A DNA stretch of 64,000 nucleotides from Olsenella sp. SW781. GTDB taxonomy: Bacteria > Actinomycetota > Coriobacteriia > Coriobacteriales > Atopobiaceae. Positions 21,947 to 30,877 of the stretch are shown here, in pieces (position 1 is the first letter of the stretch; every line of letters begins with the position of its first letter). Position numbers and translations under genes: made by a program. The notes beneath the pieces are model-generated. The model worked only from the letters and a program-made list of their open reading frames with translations. It had not been told where the DNA came from and did no database searches. Location: contig NZ_SJOU01000006.1 of the NCBI RefSeq assembly GCF_012027725.1, positions 62,001 to 126,000 of the forward strand, read 5' to 3'.

Positions 21947-23002
21947 CTAGCGGTTCTCGATGCTCGCCACGTTGCCCACGGTGATGGTGATGCGACCCTC
22001 GGCGTCCGTGGAGAAGTCCAGGTAGCCGGGCTTGGTGGCCAGGTCGGAGGGGAAGGTGATCTCCACGCCCGTGTCGGTGCGGATCTTGTGGCTGCGCGTG
22101 AGGCGGTTGGCCACGCCCCGGCGCACGGGTGCCTCCTCGGGCAGGGCCGCCTCGCGGACGCGCTCCTCGAAGCGCTCCTGCAGGTCGGGACGGTCCTGGA
22201 AGACCTCGCGCCCCACCTCGGCCGGCGTGAAGGACTCCTCGACCTCGGCGGCGCGCGCCACCACGGCCTTCGCGCGCGAGACCTCGACGGCCGGCGTGAG
22301 GCCGAACTCCTCGGCGACGTCGCGCACGATGACGTTGACCTCGTCGATCACCTCGTGGCTGGAGGCCTCGCTCGAGCACTGCAGGAACCGCTCCGGAATG
22401 AGCGAGACGCTCGTCCCGCCCACGGAGCGCTCCTTGTCGTGGAAGTCGATGGCCCCGGTCTCGGCGTCCACCAGCACGTAGGAGGCCACCTTCTGCGAGG
22501 GGTTGGGCAGCGTGGCGTCCACGCGCGCGATGTCGTTGGAGTCGCCGCCCACCTCGTGCACGAAGGCCTGCCGGCGCGGCAGCAGCAGTATCGAGAAGAA
22601 CCGGCGGCCCGCCGGCCCGTCGAAGGCGGCGTCCACCTCGGCGTCCGTTGAGGCGCCGTCCACGCCGCCGGCGTCGGTGTCGCAGAAGTCCGCGACGAGC
22701 AGGTCGCACTGCTCGAGGTCCTCCGTGCGGCGCAGCTCCTCCCAGAACCACTGGGCGATCTCGACCGAGAACTCCACGAACTCCCGCTCGCCGGCGAGGT
22801 AGCGCTGGAGCTCCCCGGCAAAGCCCGAGTCGGGCGCGAACTCGCCGTGGCGGCTCTCCGCGTTGGACGAGATCTTGCGCAGGTGGCGCTGGACGTAGGA
22901 GCGCGTGGCGCGGACCGTGAGGTCGAGCGGGCGCTCCGAGAGGTACGTCGACCCGGACTCGAAGTCGAAGACGTGAAGAATGGCGTGGTCTACCTTGAGC
23001 AT
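21947..23002 (-). CDS. Nucleoid-associated protein, NdpA/YejK family
   Basis: The 351-residue product begins MLKVDHAILHVFDFESG, from the ATG at 23002 after GAGAGAGAACAC. Middle parts such as LLVADFCDT, LLPRRQAFVHEVGGDSNDI and the C-terminal KIRTDTGVEITFPSDLATKPGY follow the NdpA pattern, whose E. coli member copurifies with the nucleoid. Biochemical role is not established for the family. A phage-defence or chromosome-organisation role is sometimes suggested; nothing in the sequence decides it. It stands between repeats and the hydrogenase gene and is probably transcribed alone. Confidence 0.75.
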   Translation of the reverse strand: MLKVDHAILHVFDFESGSTYLSERPLDLTVRATRSYVQRHLRKISSNAESRHGEFAPDSGFAGELQRYLAGEREFVEFSVEIAQWFWEELRRTEDLEQCDLLVADFCDTDAGGVDGASTDAEVDAAFDGPAGRRFFSILLLPRRQAFVHEVGGDSNDIARVDATLPNPSQKVASYVLVDAETGAIDFHDKERSVGGTSVSLIPERFLQCSSEASSHEVIDEVNVIVRDVAEEFGLTPAVEVSRAKAVVARAAEVEESFTPAEVGREVFQDRPDLQERFEERVREAALPEEAPVRRGVANRLTRSHKIRTDTGVEITFPSDLATKPGYLDFSTDAEGRITITVGNVASIENR

Positions 23003-23027
23003 GTGTTCTCTCTCGTGCGTCACGCAA

Positions 23028-23064
23028 ACTCGCCTAAAAGGGGACAGGCCCCTTTTAGGCGAGT
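23028..23064. repeat. Perfect hairpin (16-bp arms) with GGGGACAGGCCCC core
   Basis: ACTCGCCTAAAAGGGG (23028-23043), loop ACAGG, and the exact complement (23049-23064). It lies 18 bp beyond the hydrogenase stop and 25 bp upstream of the ndpA start, so it could terminate the hydrogenase message. GGGGACAGG places it with the other stop-codon palindromes. Confidence 0.85.
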
Positions 23065-23081
23065 CTTGGGTGGATTTCTGC

Positions 23082-24701
23082 TTACTCCTTGGGACGCTTG
23101 GCCTCGATGGTCTCGGCGAGCGCCTGCTCGCCGGTCATCTTCTTGCCGTCGGCGTCGCGCTCGAGCGCCGGGATGAGCATGCGATAGGCGTTCTCGGTCG
23201 CGTTCTTGCGCGGCGACTTCTTCGCGTAGCGCTTGACGGCGGCGGCGGTGCGGTTGATGGCCTGGAGCGTGCCGGCGCCGGCGACGCAGCCGCCCGGGCA
23301 TGCCATGCCCTCGATCAGGTAGCCGGGGTACTTGCCCTTGACGGCGTCCTTCATCATCTTGCGGCACTCCTCGAGGCCCTCCGCGTTGACCACGTTGACC
23401 TCGCGGTCCGGGTAGCGGCGCTTGATGGCGTTGACCACCGCGTTGGCCACGCCGCCCGCGACGGCGAAGCCGCGGCCGTCGGCCGACGCCACGCCGAAGT
23501 CCGAGCTGCCCTCGCCCTCGAGCTTGGTGTACTCGTCGATGCCGCGCGCCTTCATCATGCCCATCATCTCCTCGAAGGTGAGCACGAAGTCGACCTCGGA
23601 GCGGACGGACTTGCGCATGGCCTCGAGCTTCTTGGCGGAGCACGGCCCCACGAAGACGATCTTGGCCTCGGGGTGCTGCTTGCGGATGAGGCGGGCGGTG
23701 AGCGTCATGGGCGTGAGGGCCATCGAGATGCAGTCGGCGTGGTCCGGGAACTCGGTCTTGGCCATGACCGACCAGGCCGGGCAGCACGAGGTTCCCATGA
23801 ACGGGATCTTCTCGGGCACCTCCTCGACGAAGTCCTCGGCCTCCTGGACGGTGCAGAGGTCGGCGCCGATGGCGACCTCCTCCATGCCGGAGAAGCCGAG
23901 CGTCGTGAAGGCCTGGCGGAGCTTGTCCACGTTGCCCTTGCCGCCGAACTGGCCGACGAAGGCGGGGGCGACGGCGGCGATGACCTCGTCGCCGCGGTTG
24001 ATAGCCTGGATGACCTGGAAGATCTGGCTCTTGTCGGCGATGGCGCCGAAGGGGCAGTTGATGAGGCACTGGCCGCACGAGACGCACTTCTCGTAGTCGA
24101 TCTGGGCGCGGCCGTTGTCGTCGGACCCGATCGCGTGCATGCCGCAGGCGTCCGCGCACGGGCGCACCTGGTGCTGGATGGCGTGGTAGGGGCAGGTGTT
24201 GAAGCACATGCCGCAGTGGATGCACTTCTCCTGGTCGATGTAGGCCTTCTTGTCCTTGAAGGAGATGGCGCCCTTGGGGCAGATCTCGCGGCAGGGGTGC
24301 GCGAGGCAGCCCTGGCAGCCGTCGGTCACGCGATAGGTGTTGTCCGCGCAGGCGTTGCACGCGAACTTGATGACGTTGATCAGGGGCGGCTCGTAGTAGG
24401 TCTCGGCGACGGAGGCGTCGGCGAGGCCGTCGGTCAGGCTCTCGCGCTTGTCGACGCTCTGCAGCGGCAGGCCCATGGCCAGGCGGATGCGCTGCTCGAC
24501 GATGGCGCGCTCGAGGAAGACCGACTCGCGGTACGTTGCCACGTCGCCGGGGATGATGTCGTACGGCAGGTCGCGGATCTTGCGGCGGGTGGTCTTCTCG
24601 TCGTCGTCCTTCATGTCGTAGGCGACGCTCGCCACGGAGCTGAAGACCTTGCGACGGATCTCGGTCAGGTTGGTGTACACGCCACGCATGGTGTCGGCCA
24701 T
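23082..24701 (-). CDS. Monomeric [FeFe] hydrogenase
   Basis: The 539-residue protein has an N-terminal helical region, then CNACADNTYR and CQGCLAHPCREICP, two ferredoxin-type clusters (CIHCGMCFNTCPYHAI and CVSCGQCLINCPFGAI), and the H-cluster domain. H-cluster motifs are TSCCPAW, GPCSAKKLEA and EGMACPGGCVAGAGT; all four cluster cysteines are present although the second motif opens G-P-C rather than M-P-C. It should catalyse reversible H2 formation with ferredoxin in fermentation, or act as a sensor. The maturases HydEFG are not in this window. The ATG at 24701 follows GAGAGGGGC. Confidence 0.92.
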   Translation of the reverse strand: MADTMRGVYTNLTEIRRKVFSSVASVAYDMKDDDEKTTRRKIRDLPYDIIPGDVATYRESVFLERAIVEQRIRLAMGLPLQSVDKRESLTDGLADASVAETYYEPPLINVIKFACNACADNTYRVTDGCQGCLAHPCREICPKGAISFKDKKAYIDQEKCIHCGMCFNTCPYHAIQHQVRPCADACGMHAIGSDDNGRAQIDYEKCVSCGQCLINCPFGAIADKSQIFQVIQAINRGDEVIAAVAPAFVGQFGGKGNVDKLRQAFTTLGFSGMEEVAIGADLCTVQEAEDFVEEVPEKIPFMGTSCCPAWSVMAKTEFPDHADCISMALTPMTLTARLIRKQHPEAKIVFVGPCSAKKLEAMRKSVRSEVDFVLTFEEMMGMMKARGIDEYTKLEGEGSSDFGVASADGRGFAVAGGVANAVVNAIKRRYPDREVNVVNAEGLEECRKMMKDAVKGKYPGYLIEGMACPGGCVAGAGTLQAINRTAAAVKRYAKKSPRKNATENAYRMLIPALERDADGKKMTGEQALAETIEAKRPKE

Positions 24702-25056
24702 CGTTGCCCCTCTCCCGGCTCTCTTCTCCCTTGTCCGGCGCTTCCCCTCAGAGGCGCCTCTAACAGACTAGTATCGCACACGTTGGGAGGTTCTCGCCGA
24801 AGGGGGCGGCGGGCGGCGCGGGGGATTTCCCCGCCGCGACGCCGGCCGTGGGTCCGGCCACGGCGCCGGCCGTGGGTCCGGCCACGGCGCCGGCCCCGAC
24901 GCGAACCGTCGCCTCTCCCCCGCAGAGCCAGCGTGCGGGGCCAAGGCGACGGTTTGCCGAGAAGAACCGTCACGAATCCCCCGCAATGCTGCCGCGCGGG
25001 GGATTCGCGACACCTCCGACCAGACGGCGCGTCAGGCACGTGCCGACCGTGCCAAA
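24702..25056. repeat. Repeat-dense gap: GGCCGTGGGTCC tandem and GTCGCC...GGCGAC hairpins
   Basis: No gene. A GCCGTGGGTCCGGCCACGGC unit occurs twice in tandem near 24844-24890. A hairpin ACCGTCGCC...GCGGGG...GGCGACGG lies near 24905-24955 and belongs to the family seen at 50081 and 51946. A second stem, CGAATCCCCCGC with its complement, is near 24974-25010. TTCTCGCC occurs at about 24793. Confidence 0.7.
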
Positions 25057-25108
25057 CACGTCTGACGTCAGTGGCACACGTGCCAGGCACGTCTGACGTC
25101 AGTGGCAC
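25057..25108. repeat. 21-bp direct repeat CACGTCTGACGTCAGTGGCA across the rluA stop
   Basis: Copies at 25057-25077 and 25088-25108, period 31 bp. The second contains the stop codon of the pseudouridine synthase gene, whose last codons (ACH-stop) it encodes. CTGACGTCAGTGGCA relates it to the 29413-29523 and 46863-46929 palindromes. Confidence 0.8.
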
Positions 25109-25776
25109 GCCCGCGCCTCCGGGGGCGGGGACGGCCAGAGGCGCTCGGGCCAGGCGGTCTCAAGGCGCAGGAGCTCGCCGGTCACGGGATGGACCACCTC
25201 CTCGCGCCAGGCGTGCAGCAGCAGGCCCTCCGTGCTTCTCGCCCCGCCGTAGAGCTCGTCGCCCACGATGGGAAACCCCATCGAGGCGAGGTGCACGCGG
25301 ATCTGGTGGCGCCTGCCGGTGAGGAGCTCGACCCTCAGCAGCGAGCGCCCGCCCGAGCTCGCCACGCGCCGCACGCGCGTCTCGGCGGGCCTGCCCTGCC
25401 CCGGCCGGCAGGCGCGCATGCGCCGGGCGTCGTGGCGGTCGCGCCCGATGGGCCGGTCGATCAGCCGCTCCCCGCCCGGGAACGCCCCGCGCACCACCGC
25501 GAGGTAGGTCTTGCGCATGGCGTGGCCCGCCACCTGGCGGTCGAGCTCCGCCTGCGTGGCGCGGTCGAGCGAGAAGAGCACGAGCCCCGTGGTCCCCACG
25601 TCGAGGCGCTGCACGGCCTGCGGGCGCGCCTCCGGGCGGCCCTCTGCCGCGAGGTGCTCCGCCACGACGTCCGTGAGCGTGCGCGCGCCGGTGCCGTCCC
25701 CGTGCACGAGCATCCCCGCCGGCTTGTCGCAGGCGAGAAGGACCTCGTCCTCGTAGATGATGCGCGCGCCGTCCAC
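25099..25776 (-). CDS. RluA-family 23S rRNA/tRNA pseudouridine synthase
   Basis: A 225-residue catalytic domain without an S4 domain. Motifs: IIYEDEVLLACDKPAGMLVH, the catalytic Asp in QRLDVGTTGLVLFS, RKTYLAVVRG, LLTGRRHQIRVHLASMGFPI and GDELYGG. It isomerises a specific uridine to pseudouridine in structured RNA; the target position cannot be told from sequence. A GTG start at 25776 follows AAGGGGGGCGGC. The C-terminal residues RACH are specified by the 3' repeat. It is probably monocistronic. Confidence 0.9.
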   Translation of the reverse strand: MDGARIIYEDEVLLACDKPAGMLVHGDGTGARTLTDVVAEHLAAEGRPEARPQAVQRLDVGTTGLVLFSLDRATQAELDRQVAGHAMRKTYLAVVRGAFPGGERLIDRPIGRDRHDARRMRACRPGQGRPAETRVRRVASSGGRSLLRVELLTGRRHQIRVHLASMGFPIVGDELYGGARSTEGLLLHAWREEVVHPVTGELLRLETAWPERLWPSPPPEARACH

Positions 25777-26025
25777 GCCGCCCCCCTTTCGTCCCCACCA
25801 GCATACCCGTGAGGGGCGTCAGGCGGGCGCGGCGCGGGCGCGGCCCCGAGGGCGCAAGGCAGCCCCCAAGTGTGACAGTATCGTAAGCTCCGCCGCTCAC
25901 CTGCCCTTTTACCGCCCCTCACCCCCTCGGGCACCCCGCCCGGGATGGCGCGCCGCACGCCGATGGTCTACGCTCGGCCCATTCGTTCAGCCGGCCTTCA
26001 GCCTGCCGAGAGAGGCGGACCCACC
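25777..26025. other. Divergent intergenic region between rluA-type gene and the efflux operon
   Basis: No gene is seen. The stretch holds a GTGACAGTATCGTAAG block near 25871 that could supply a -10 element for the plus strand. A plus-strand in-frame extension of the adaptor gene from 25945 is rejected because the ribosome binding site lies at 26010. Confidence 0.4.
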
Positions 26026-27342
26026 ATGACGCGCGACGACCTCAAGATGAAGCTCCCCCATGCGGAGGGGGAGGACGCCCCCGACGCCGAGGAGGACGTC
26101 GAGGAGCGGCTCGCCCTCGAGAGCCTCCAGCGGCACCGCCGGGCGCGGCGGCGCAAGAAGGTCATCGCGGCGGGCGTCGTGGGCGGCATCGTGGTGGCCG
26201 CGGGAATCGCCTGGGCGGTCCTGACCTCGGCGTCGAGCCAGCCCGCGGAGGAGGCCCCGCTTCAGACGATCCCGCTCATGCGCGAGGAGTTCTCCGAGTC
26301 CGTGCAGGCCACGGGGACGGCCCAGCCGCTCACCTCCGTGGTGGTGACGCCCAAGGCCGACGGCGTCATCGCGTCCGTGGACGTGGCGCTCGACGACGCC
26401 GTGGCCGAGGGCCAGGTCCTTCTCACCATCAAGAACGACGAGCTCGACCGCGCCGTCAAGCAGGCCGAGCTCGACCTCAGGACCAAGCGCGCCGAGAACG
26501 ACACGGTGCAGAAGGCCTACAACGAGCTCTACTACGCGGACGAGGTGGACAAGGACGCCCTCGCCGCCAAGCTCATCGAGCTGGAGACCTCCCGCCTCAA
26601 CCTGGAGATCGCCCAGGATGCCTACGACGACGCCGTCGCAACGGCCGCCGGGCGCACCGTCAAGGCGCCGGCGTCCGGCTCCGTCGTGGCGCTGAACGCC
26701 GTCGCGGGCGCGGCCGTCGGCGCGGGCGGGACGACGTCCTCCGGCGCGGAGGGCGGCGGCTCGGGCCCGCTCGTGCAGATCGCCGACCTCTCCCAGATGA
26801 CCGTCAAGGTGCAGGTGAACGAGGTCGACATCTCTCGCATCGCCGTGGGGCAGGCGGCGCGCGTGACCTTCTCGGCGCTCCCGGGCACCATGCTCGACGC
26901 GCAGGTGACGCGCATCTCCACCACGGCGGCGGCCGACCCCTACGGCGGCTCCGGCGGGGTGGTCACCTACGACGTCGAGCTCCTCATCCCCGACCCCGCG
27001 CCCGAGCTCAAGCCCGGCATGACGGCGAGCGTGGAGATCCTCATGCAGAGCGTGCCCGACGCGCTCACCGTGCCCGTCTCCGCGCTCATGACCGACGACG
27101 GCGTCTCGTACTACGTCTACGTGATGAGCGACCCCGAGACCGAGGCCGTGGAGCGGCGCGACGTGAGCGTACCCGCGCAGAGCGACACCACGGCCGTGAT
27201 CGAGGGCGACGTGTCCGAGGGCGACCTCGTGGTGCTCGACCCGTTCTCCGTCGACCCGACGTCCGCCGGGGGCGACGCGGCGGCCGGCGCCGCCGAGCCC
27301 GACGGCGCCGACGTGGCGGCTGCCGACGCCCCGGCGGCCTAG
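26026..27342 (+). CDS. MacA-type membrane fusion/adaptor protein
   Basis: The 438-residue protein starts at ATG 26026 after GAGAGAGGCGG. A long acidic then basic cytoplasmic stretch (1-42) precedes one membrane helix (about 43-65). The outer part has a lipoyl/barrel-sandwich half (GTAQPLTSVVVTPKADG), an alpha-helical hairpin (AVKQAELDLRTKRAEN to LETSRLNLEIAQ), the second half (GRTVKAPASGSVVALNAV), a Gly/Ser-rich insert, and beta-barrel regions (MTVKVQVNEVDISRI, ELKPGMTASVEI). It links the ABC pump encoded next to the envelope. The Ala/Asp-rich C-terminus is disordered. Confidence 0.9.
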   Translation: MTRDDLKMKLPHAEGEDAPDAEEDVEERLALESLQRHRRARRRKKVIAAGVVGGIVVAAGIAWAVLTSASSQPAEEAPLQTIPLMREEFSESVQATGTAQPLTSVVVTPKADGVIASVDVALDDAVAEGQVLLTIKNDELDRAVKQAELDLRTKRAENDTVQKAYNELYYADEVDKDALAAKLIELETSRLNLEIAQDAYDDAVATAAGRTVKAPASGSVVALNAVAGAAVGAGGTTSSGAEGGGSGPLVQIADLSQMTVKVQVNEVDISRIAVGQAARVTFSALPGTMLDAQVTRISTTAAADPYGGSGGVVTYDVELLIPDPAPELKPGMTASVEILMQSVPDALTVPVSALMTDDGVSYYVYVMSDPETEAVERRDVSVPAQSDTTAVIEGDVSEGDLVVLDPFSVDPTSAGGDAAAGAAEPDGADVAAADAPAA

Positions 27343-27344
27343 CC

Positions 27345-28163
27345 ATGTCCGCCGTCATCGACGTCCGCGGCCTCTGGCGCATCTACGAGACGGCCGCCGG
27401 CCACACCACCGCCCTGCGCGGCGTCTCCCTCCAGGTGGCGCGCGGCGAGTTCCTCGCCATCATGGGCCCGTCGGGCTCAGGCAAGTCCACGCTCATGAAC
27501 ACCCTCGGCTGCCTCGACCGGCCGACGGCCGGCTCCTACCGGCTCGAGGGCGTGGAGGTCTCCGAGCTCTCCGAGGACGACCTCGCGCACGTGCGCTCCA
27601 GCAGGCTCGGCTTTGTCTTCCAGTCGTTCAACCTGCTGCCGCGCGCCACGGTGCTGCGCAACGTGATGCTGCCGCTCGTCTACTCTGACCGCCCCATGCG
27701 CGACCGCGAGCTCGCCGCCTGGCGCGCCCTGCGCTCGGTGGGCCTGCCGGAGGAGCACTACCTCCACCGGTCCAACGAGCTCTCCGGCGGCCAGATGCAG
27801 CGCGTCGCCATCGCGCGGGCGCTCGTCAACGACCCGGCCATCATCCTCGCCGACGAGCCGACCGGCAACCTCGACACCGCCACCGGGGAGATGGTCATGC
27901 GCACCTTCCAGCGCATGCAGCGGCGCGGCAAGACCATCATCCTCATCACGCACGACCCGGAGGTGGCCGCCTGGGCCGACCGCACCGTGCACATCCGCGA
28001 CGGCAGGCTCTTCTCGGACGAGGAGGAGCGCGCCTACCTCGCGGGCCTCGCGCAGCGCGAGAAGGACGCGGGCGAGAAGGGCGGGCACGCCGCCGGCCCC
28101 TCCCCGACCTCGCCCGCCGCTCCGAAGAACCGCTCTCGGCTCCTGGGGGTGCCCTGCCTATGA
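27345..28163 (+). CDS. MacB/LolD-type ABC transporter ATPase
   Basis: A 272-residue ATPase with MGPSGSGKSTLMNTLGCLD (Walker A), the Q-loop FVFQSFNLLPRATV, LSGGQMQRVAIARALVNDPA (signature) and ILADEPTGNLD (Walker B), then ILITHDPEVAAWA. The C-terminal 45 residues form a low-complexity tail rich in Ala, Gly and Pro. It starts 2 bp after the adaptor gene and overlaps the permease gene by 4 bp, giving the usual adaptor-ATPase-permease order of tripartite-like efflux or antimicrobial-peptide export systems in monoderms. Confidence 0.94.
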   Translation: MSAVIDVRGLWRIYETAAGHTTALRGVSLQVARGEFLAIMGPSGSGKSTLMNTLGCLDRPTAGSYRLEGVEVSELSEDDLAHVRSSRLGFVFQSFNLLPRATVLRNVMLPLVYSDRPMRDRELAAWRALRSVGLPEEHYLHRSNELSGGQMQRVAIARALVNDPAIILADEPTGNLDTATGEMVMRTFQRMQRRGKTIILITHDPEVAAWADRTVHIRDGRLFSDEEERAYLAGLAQREKDAGEKGGHAAGPSPTSPAAPKNRSRLLGVPCL

Positions 28164-29413
28164 AGTTCCGCGACCTCGCCTACGAGACCTCGTCCGCGCT
28201 TCTCGCCAACCGGGCGCGGAGCCTCCTCACCATCCTGGGCATCGTCATCGGCATCGCGGCCGTCATCGCCATGACGGCGCTCATCGACGGCGTGAAGGCC
28301 CAGCTCGTGGGCCAGCTCGGCCTCAACATGTCCCGAACGGTCAGCATCACCTGCTGGCCTCCCGGCAACCAGCCGCTCGACCGGGACGACATCGAGGAGA
28401 TGGGCCAGGCGCTCGCGGGCGACTACGAGTTCGTCACCGGCTACACCTACGCCGGGGTCCCGGCCTCGTCGAGCACCGCCGAGGTGGAGTACCTGAGCAT
28501 CACCGCGTGCGAGCCCGCCTACTTCCAGGGCATGGGGCTCTCCGCCACGCAGGGCAGGCTCTTCACCGAGGAGGAAGAAGAGGACGGCGCGATGGTCGTC
28601 GTGCTCGGCGGGTCCTCGGTGCAGAACCTCTTCGGCTCCCCCGACGCGGACTGCGTGGGAAAGACCGTGCGCATCGGCTCGTCGCAGTACACCGTCGTGG
28701 GCGCGATCAAGACCGACACGCCCTACCAGAGCGACATCGCCTACATGCCGGCGTCGACCGCCGTCACGCGCCTCATCGGGCAGGGAGGATACAACTCCTG
28801 GCAAATCCTCGGCTTCGCGCGCGAGGGCTCTGACATGTACGCCGTGGCGGCTAACACCGAGAGCTATCTCTACCAGCGCTACAACATCCCCTACCCCGAG
28901 GAGGGGCAGACCTCGTTCTCGAGTGACGAGGGCTACGTCTACGTCCAGACGGCGCAGGCGCTCATCGACCAGCTCGACGCCACGACGGCGACCTTCCGCA
29001 TGCTCGCGCTCGCGGTGGCGAGCATCTCGCTTCTGGTGGGCGGCATCGGCATCATGAACATGATGCTCACCAACGTGACCGAGCGCATCCGCGAGATCGG
29101 CCTGCGCAAGGCGCTCGGAGCCCGGCGCGGGGACATCACGGGGCAGTTCCTGCTGGAGAGCGTGACCATCTGCATCGTGGGCGGCGTCATCGGCGTGGGC
29201 GTCGGCTACGGCGGGGCATGGCTGCTCGCGAGCGTGGCGGGCTCGGCCCTGAGCTCGATGATGGGCGGGAGCGGCGAGCTCGTGCCCGTCATCTCCCCGG
29301 CGACCGTTGCCATGGCGACGGGCATCTGCGTGGGGATCGGCGTCGTCTTTGGCTGGTACCCGGCGCGCCGCGGCGCCAAGATGGACCCCGTCGAGGCCCT
29401 GCGCTACCAGTAG
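28160..29413 (+). CDS. MacB-type ABC transporter permease
   Basis: The 417-residue protein has one N-terminal helix (about 18-42, RSLLTILGIVIGIAAVIAMT), a MacB periplasmic core of about 220 residues, and three C-terminal helices with the FtsX-type signature GIGIMNMMLTNVTERIREIG, LRKALGARRGDI. It ends PARRGAKMDPVEALRYQ. With the preceding ATPase and adaptor it forms an export pump for a small molecule or peptide; the substrate is unknown. The TAG stop (29411-29413) directly abuts the 111-bp palindrome. Confidence 0.94.
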   Translation: MKFRDLAYETSSALLANRARSLLTILGIVIGIAAVIAMTALIDGVKAQLVGQLGLNMSRTVSITCWPPGNQPLDRDDIEEMGQALAGDYEFVTGYTYAGVPASSSTAEVEYLSITACEPAYFQGMGLSATQGRLFTEEEEEDGAMVVVLGGSSVQNLFGSPDADCVGKTVRIGSSQYTVVGAIKTDTPYQSDIAYMPASTAVTRLIGQGGYNSWQILGFAREGSDMYAVAANTESYLYQRYNIPYPEEGQTSFSSDEGYVYVQTAQALIDQLDATTATFRMLALAVASISLLVGGIGIMNMMLTNVTERIREIGLRKALGARRGDITGQFLLESVTICIVGGVIGVGVGYGGAWLLASVAGSALSSMMGGSGELVPVISPATVAMATGICVGIGVVFGWYPARRGAKMDPVEALRYQ

Positions 29414-29523
29414 CGCGCCACCGGCGTCAGGCTTATGCCACGGGCGTCAGGTTTATTTGGCACACGTCGCATGTGCCAAATAAACCTGACGCCCGTGGCA
29501 TAAGCCTGACGCCGGTGGCGCGC
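29413..29523. repeat. Palindrome with 52-bp perfect arms after the permease gene
   Basis: Arms 29413-29464 and 29472-29523 are exact complements around a 7-nt loop. Each arm contains two units, CACCGGCGTCAGGCTTATG and CCACGGGCGTCAGGTTTATT, so the hairpin is itself built from a repeated CGTCAGG(C/T)TTAT module; a third unit lies at 29525-29546. It begins on the last base of the permease stop and lies 38 bp from the hisS stop, so it can terminate both convergent messages. Confidence 0.92.
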
Positions 29524-29560
29524 CAAATAAGCCTGACGCCGGTGGCAGACGCCCAATGTC

Positions 29561-30877
29561 CTACCCGAGGCGGACCCTCACGGCATCGACCAGCTCTGCC
29601 ATGGGCACCTGTACCTGCTCGTGCGTGCCCATGTCGCGCAGCGTTGCCGCGCCGGCGGCCACCTCGTCGCCGCCGAGCACCACGCAGAGGCGCGCGCGCA
29701 GCTTGTCGGCCTGCTTGAACTGGGACTTGAGCGAGCGGCCCTGGTAGTCGGCCTCGGTGCGCACGCCCACGGCGCGAAGGGCCAGGCACGCGTCGAAGGC
29801 CGCCGCGCGCTCCGCCTCGCCGCCGGTCGTGGCCACGTAGACGCAGGTCGGCTCCTCGCCGCCCATCTCGACGCCGGCCGCCGCGAGCGCGAGCGCGATG
29901 CGCTCGAAGCCCACCGCAAAGCCGAGGCCCGGCGTGGGCTTGCCGCCCTCGAGCTCAACGAGGCCGTCGTAGCGGCCGCCGCCGCCGATGGCTCCCACGC
30001 CCGCGCCCACGGCCTCAACCTCGAAGACCGTGCGCGTGTAGTAGTCCAGGCCGCGCACGAGCGTGGGGTCCTCGACGTAGGCCACGCCGGCCGCGTCCAG
30101 GTAGCGCTTGACGGCCGCGTAGTGCGCCGCGCACTCATCGCAGAGGTTGTCCGGCGCGAGCGGCGCGCCCTTCATGACCTCGCGGCAGTGGTCGTTCTTG
30201 CAGTCGAAGGCGCGCAGCGGGTTGATCTGGGCGCGCTCGAGGCAGTCGTCGCACATCTCGTCCTTGTGGTCGAGGATGAACGCGCGGACCTTGTCGCGGT
30301 AGGCGGGGCGGCAGGCGGCGTCGCCCATCGAGTTGATCACGAGACGCAGGCTCTCGCGGGCAAAGCCCAGGCGCTCGAAGTACTCCATGAGCATGATGAT
30401 GCACTCGGCGTCCGCCGCCGGGTCGCTCGCGCCGAGCCACTCGACGCCCACCTGGTGGAACTGGCGCAGCCGCCCCTTCTGCGGGCGCTCGCCGCGGAAC
30501 ATCGCCTCGGCGTACCAGAGCTTGGCCGGGGCCGCGCCCTGCGGCACGAGGTTGTTCTCCACCACGGAGCGCACCACGCCGGCCGTGCCCTCGGGGCGCA
30601 TGGCCATGCGCTGGCGCGGCTTGAGGCCCGCCTCGGTGCCCTTCTCCAGAAGGTCGCCGAAGAGCGCGCCCGAGACCACGCGGAACATCTCCTTGCGCAC
30701 CACGTCCGTGGACTCGCCGATGCCGTGGACGAAGGTGTCCACCTGCTCGATGGCCGGCGTCTCGATCATGTCGAAGCCGTAGGCGCCAAACAGGTCGCGC
30801 GCCACGTCCTGCATGCGCTGCCAGGCGCGCATGTAGCCGCCGTAGAGGTCCTCGGTGCCCTGAACCTTCTGTGCCAT
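29561..30877 (-). CDS. hisS: Histidyl-tRNA synthetase
   Basis: A class II synthetase of 438 residues charging tRNA-His. Visible are the motif 2 loop MFRGERPQKGRLRQFHQVGVE, the His-specific LVRGLDYYTRTVFE and GGGGRYDGL, motif 3 GLGFAVGFERIALAL, and a C-terminal anticodon-binding domain ending in KLRARLCVVLGGDEV. The ATG is at 30877. A TATACT -10 element lies at 30916-30921 on the minus strand. No T-box is seen upstream. Confidence 0.97.
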   Translation of the reverse strand: MAQKVQGTEDLYGGYMRAWQRMQDVARDLFGAYGFDMIETPAIEQVDTFVHGIGESTDVVRKEMFRVVSGALFGDLLEKGTEAGLKPRQRMAMRPEGTAGVVRSVVENNLVPQGAAPAKLWYAEAMFRGERPQKGRLRQFHQVGVEWLGASDPAADAECIIMLMEYFERLGFARESLRLVINSMGDAACRPAYRDKVRAFILDHKDEMCDDCLERAQINPLRAFDCKNDHCREVMKGAPLAPDNLCDECAAHYAAVKRYLDAAGVAYVEDPTLVRGLDYYTRTVFEVEAVGAGVGAIGGGGRYDGLVELEGGKPTPGLGFAVGFERIALALAAAGVEMGGEEPTCVYVATTGGEAERAAAFDACLALRAVGVRTEADYQGRSLKSQFKQADKLRARLCVVLGGDEVAAGAATLRDMGTHEQVQVPMAELVDAVRVRLG

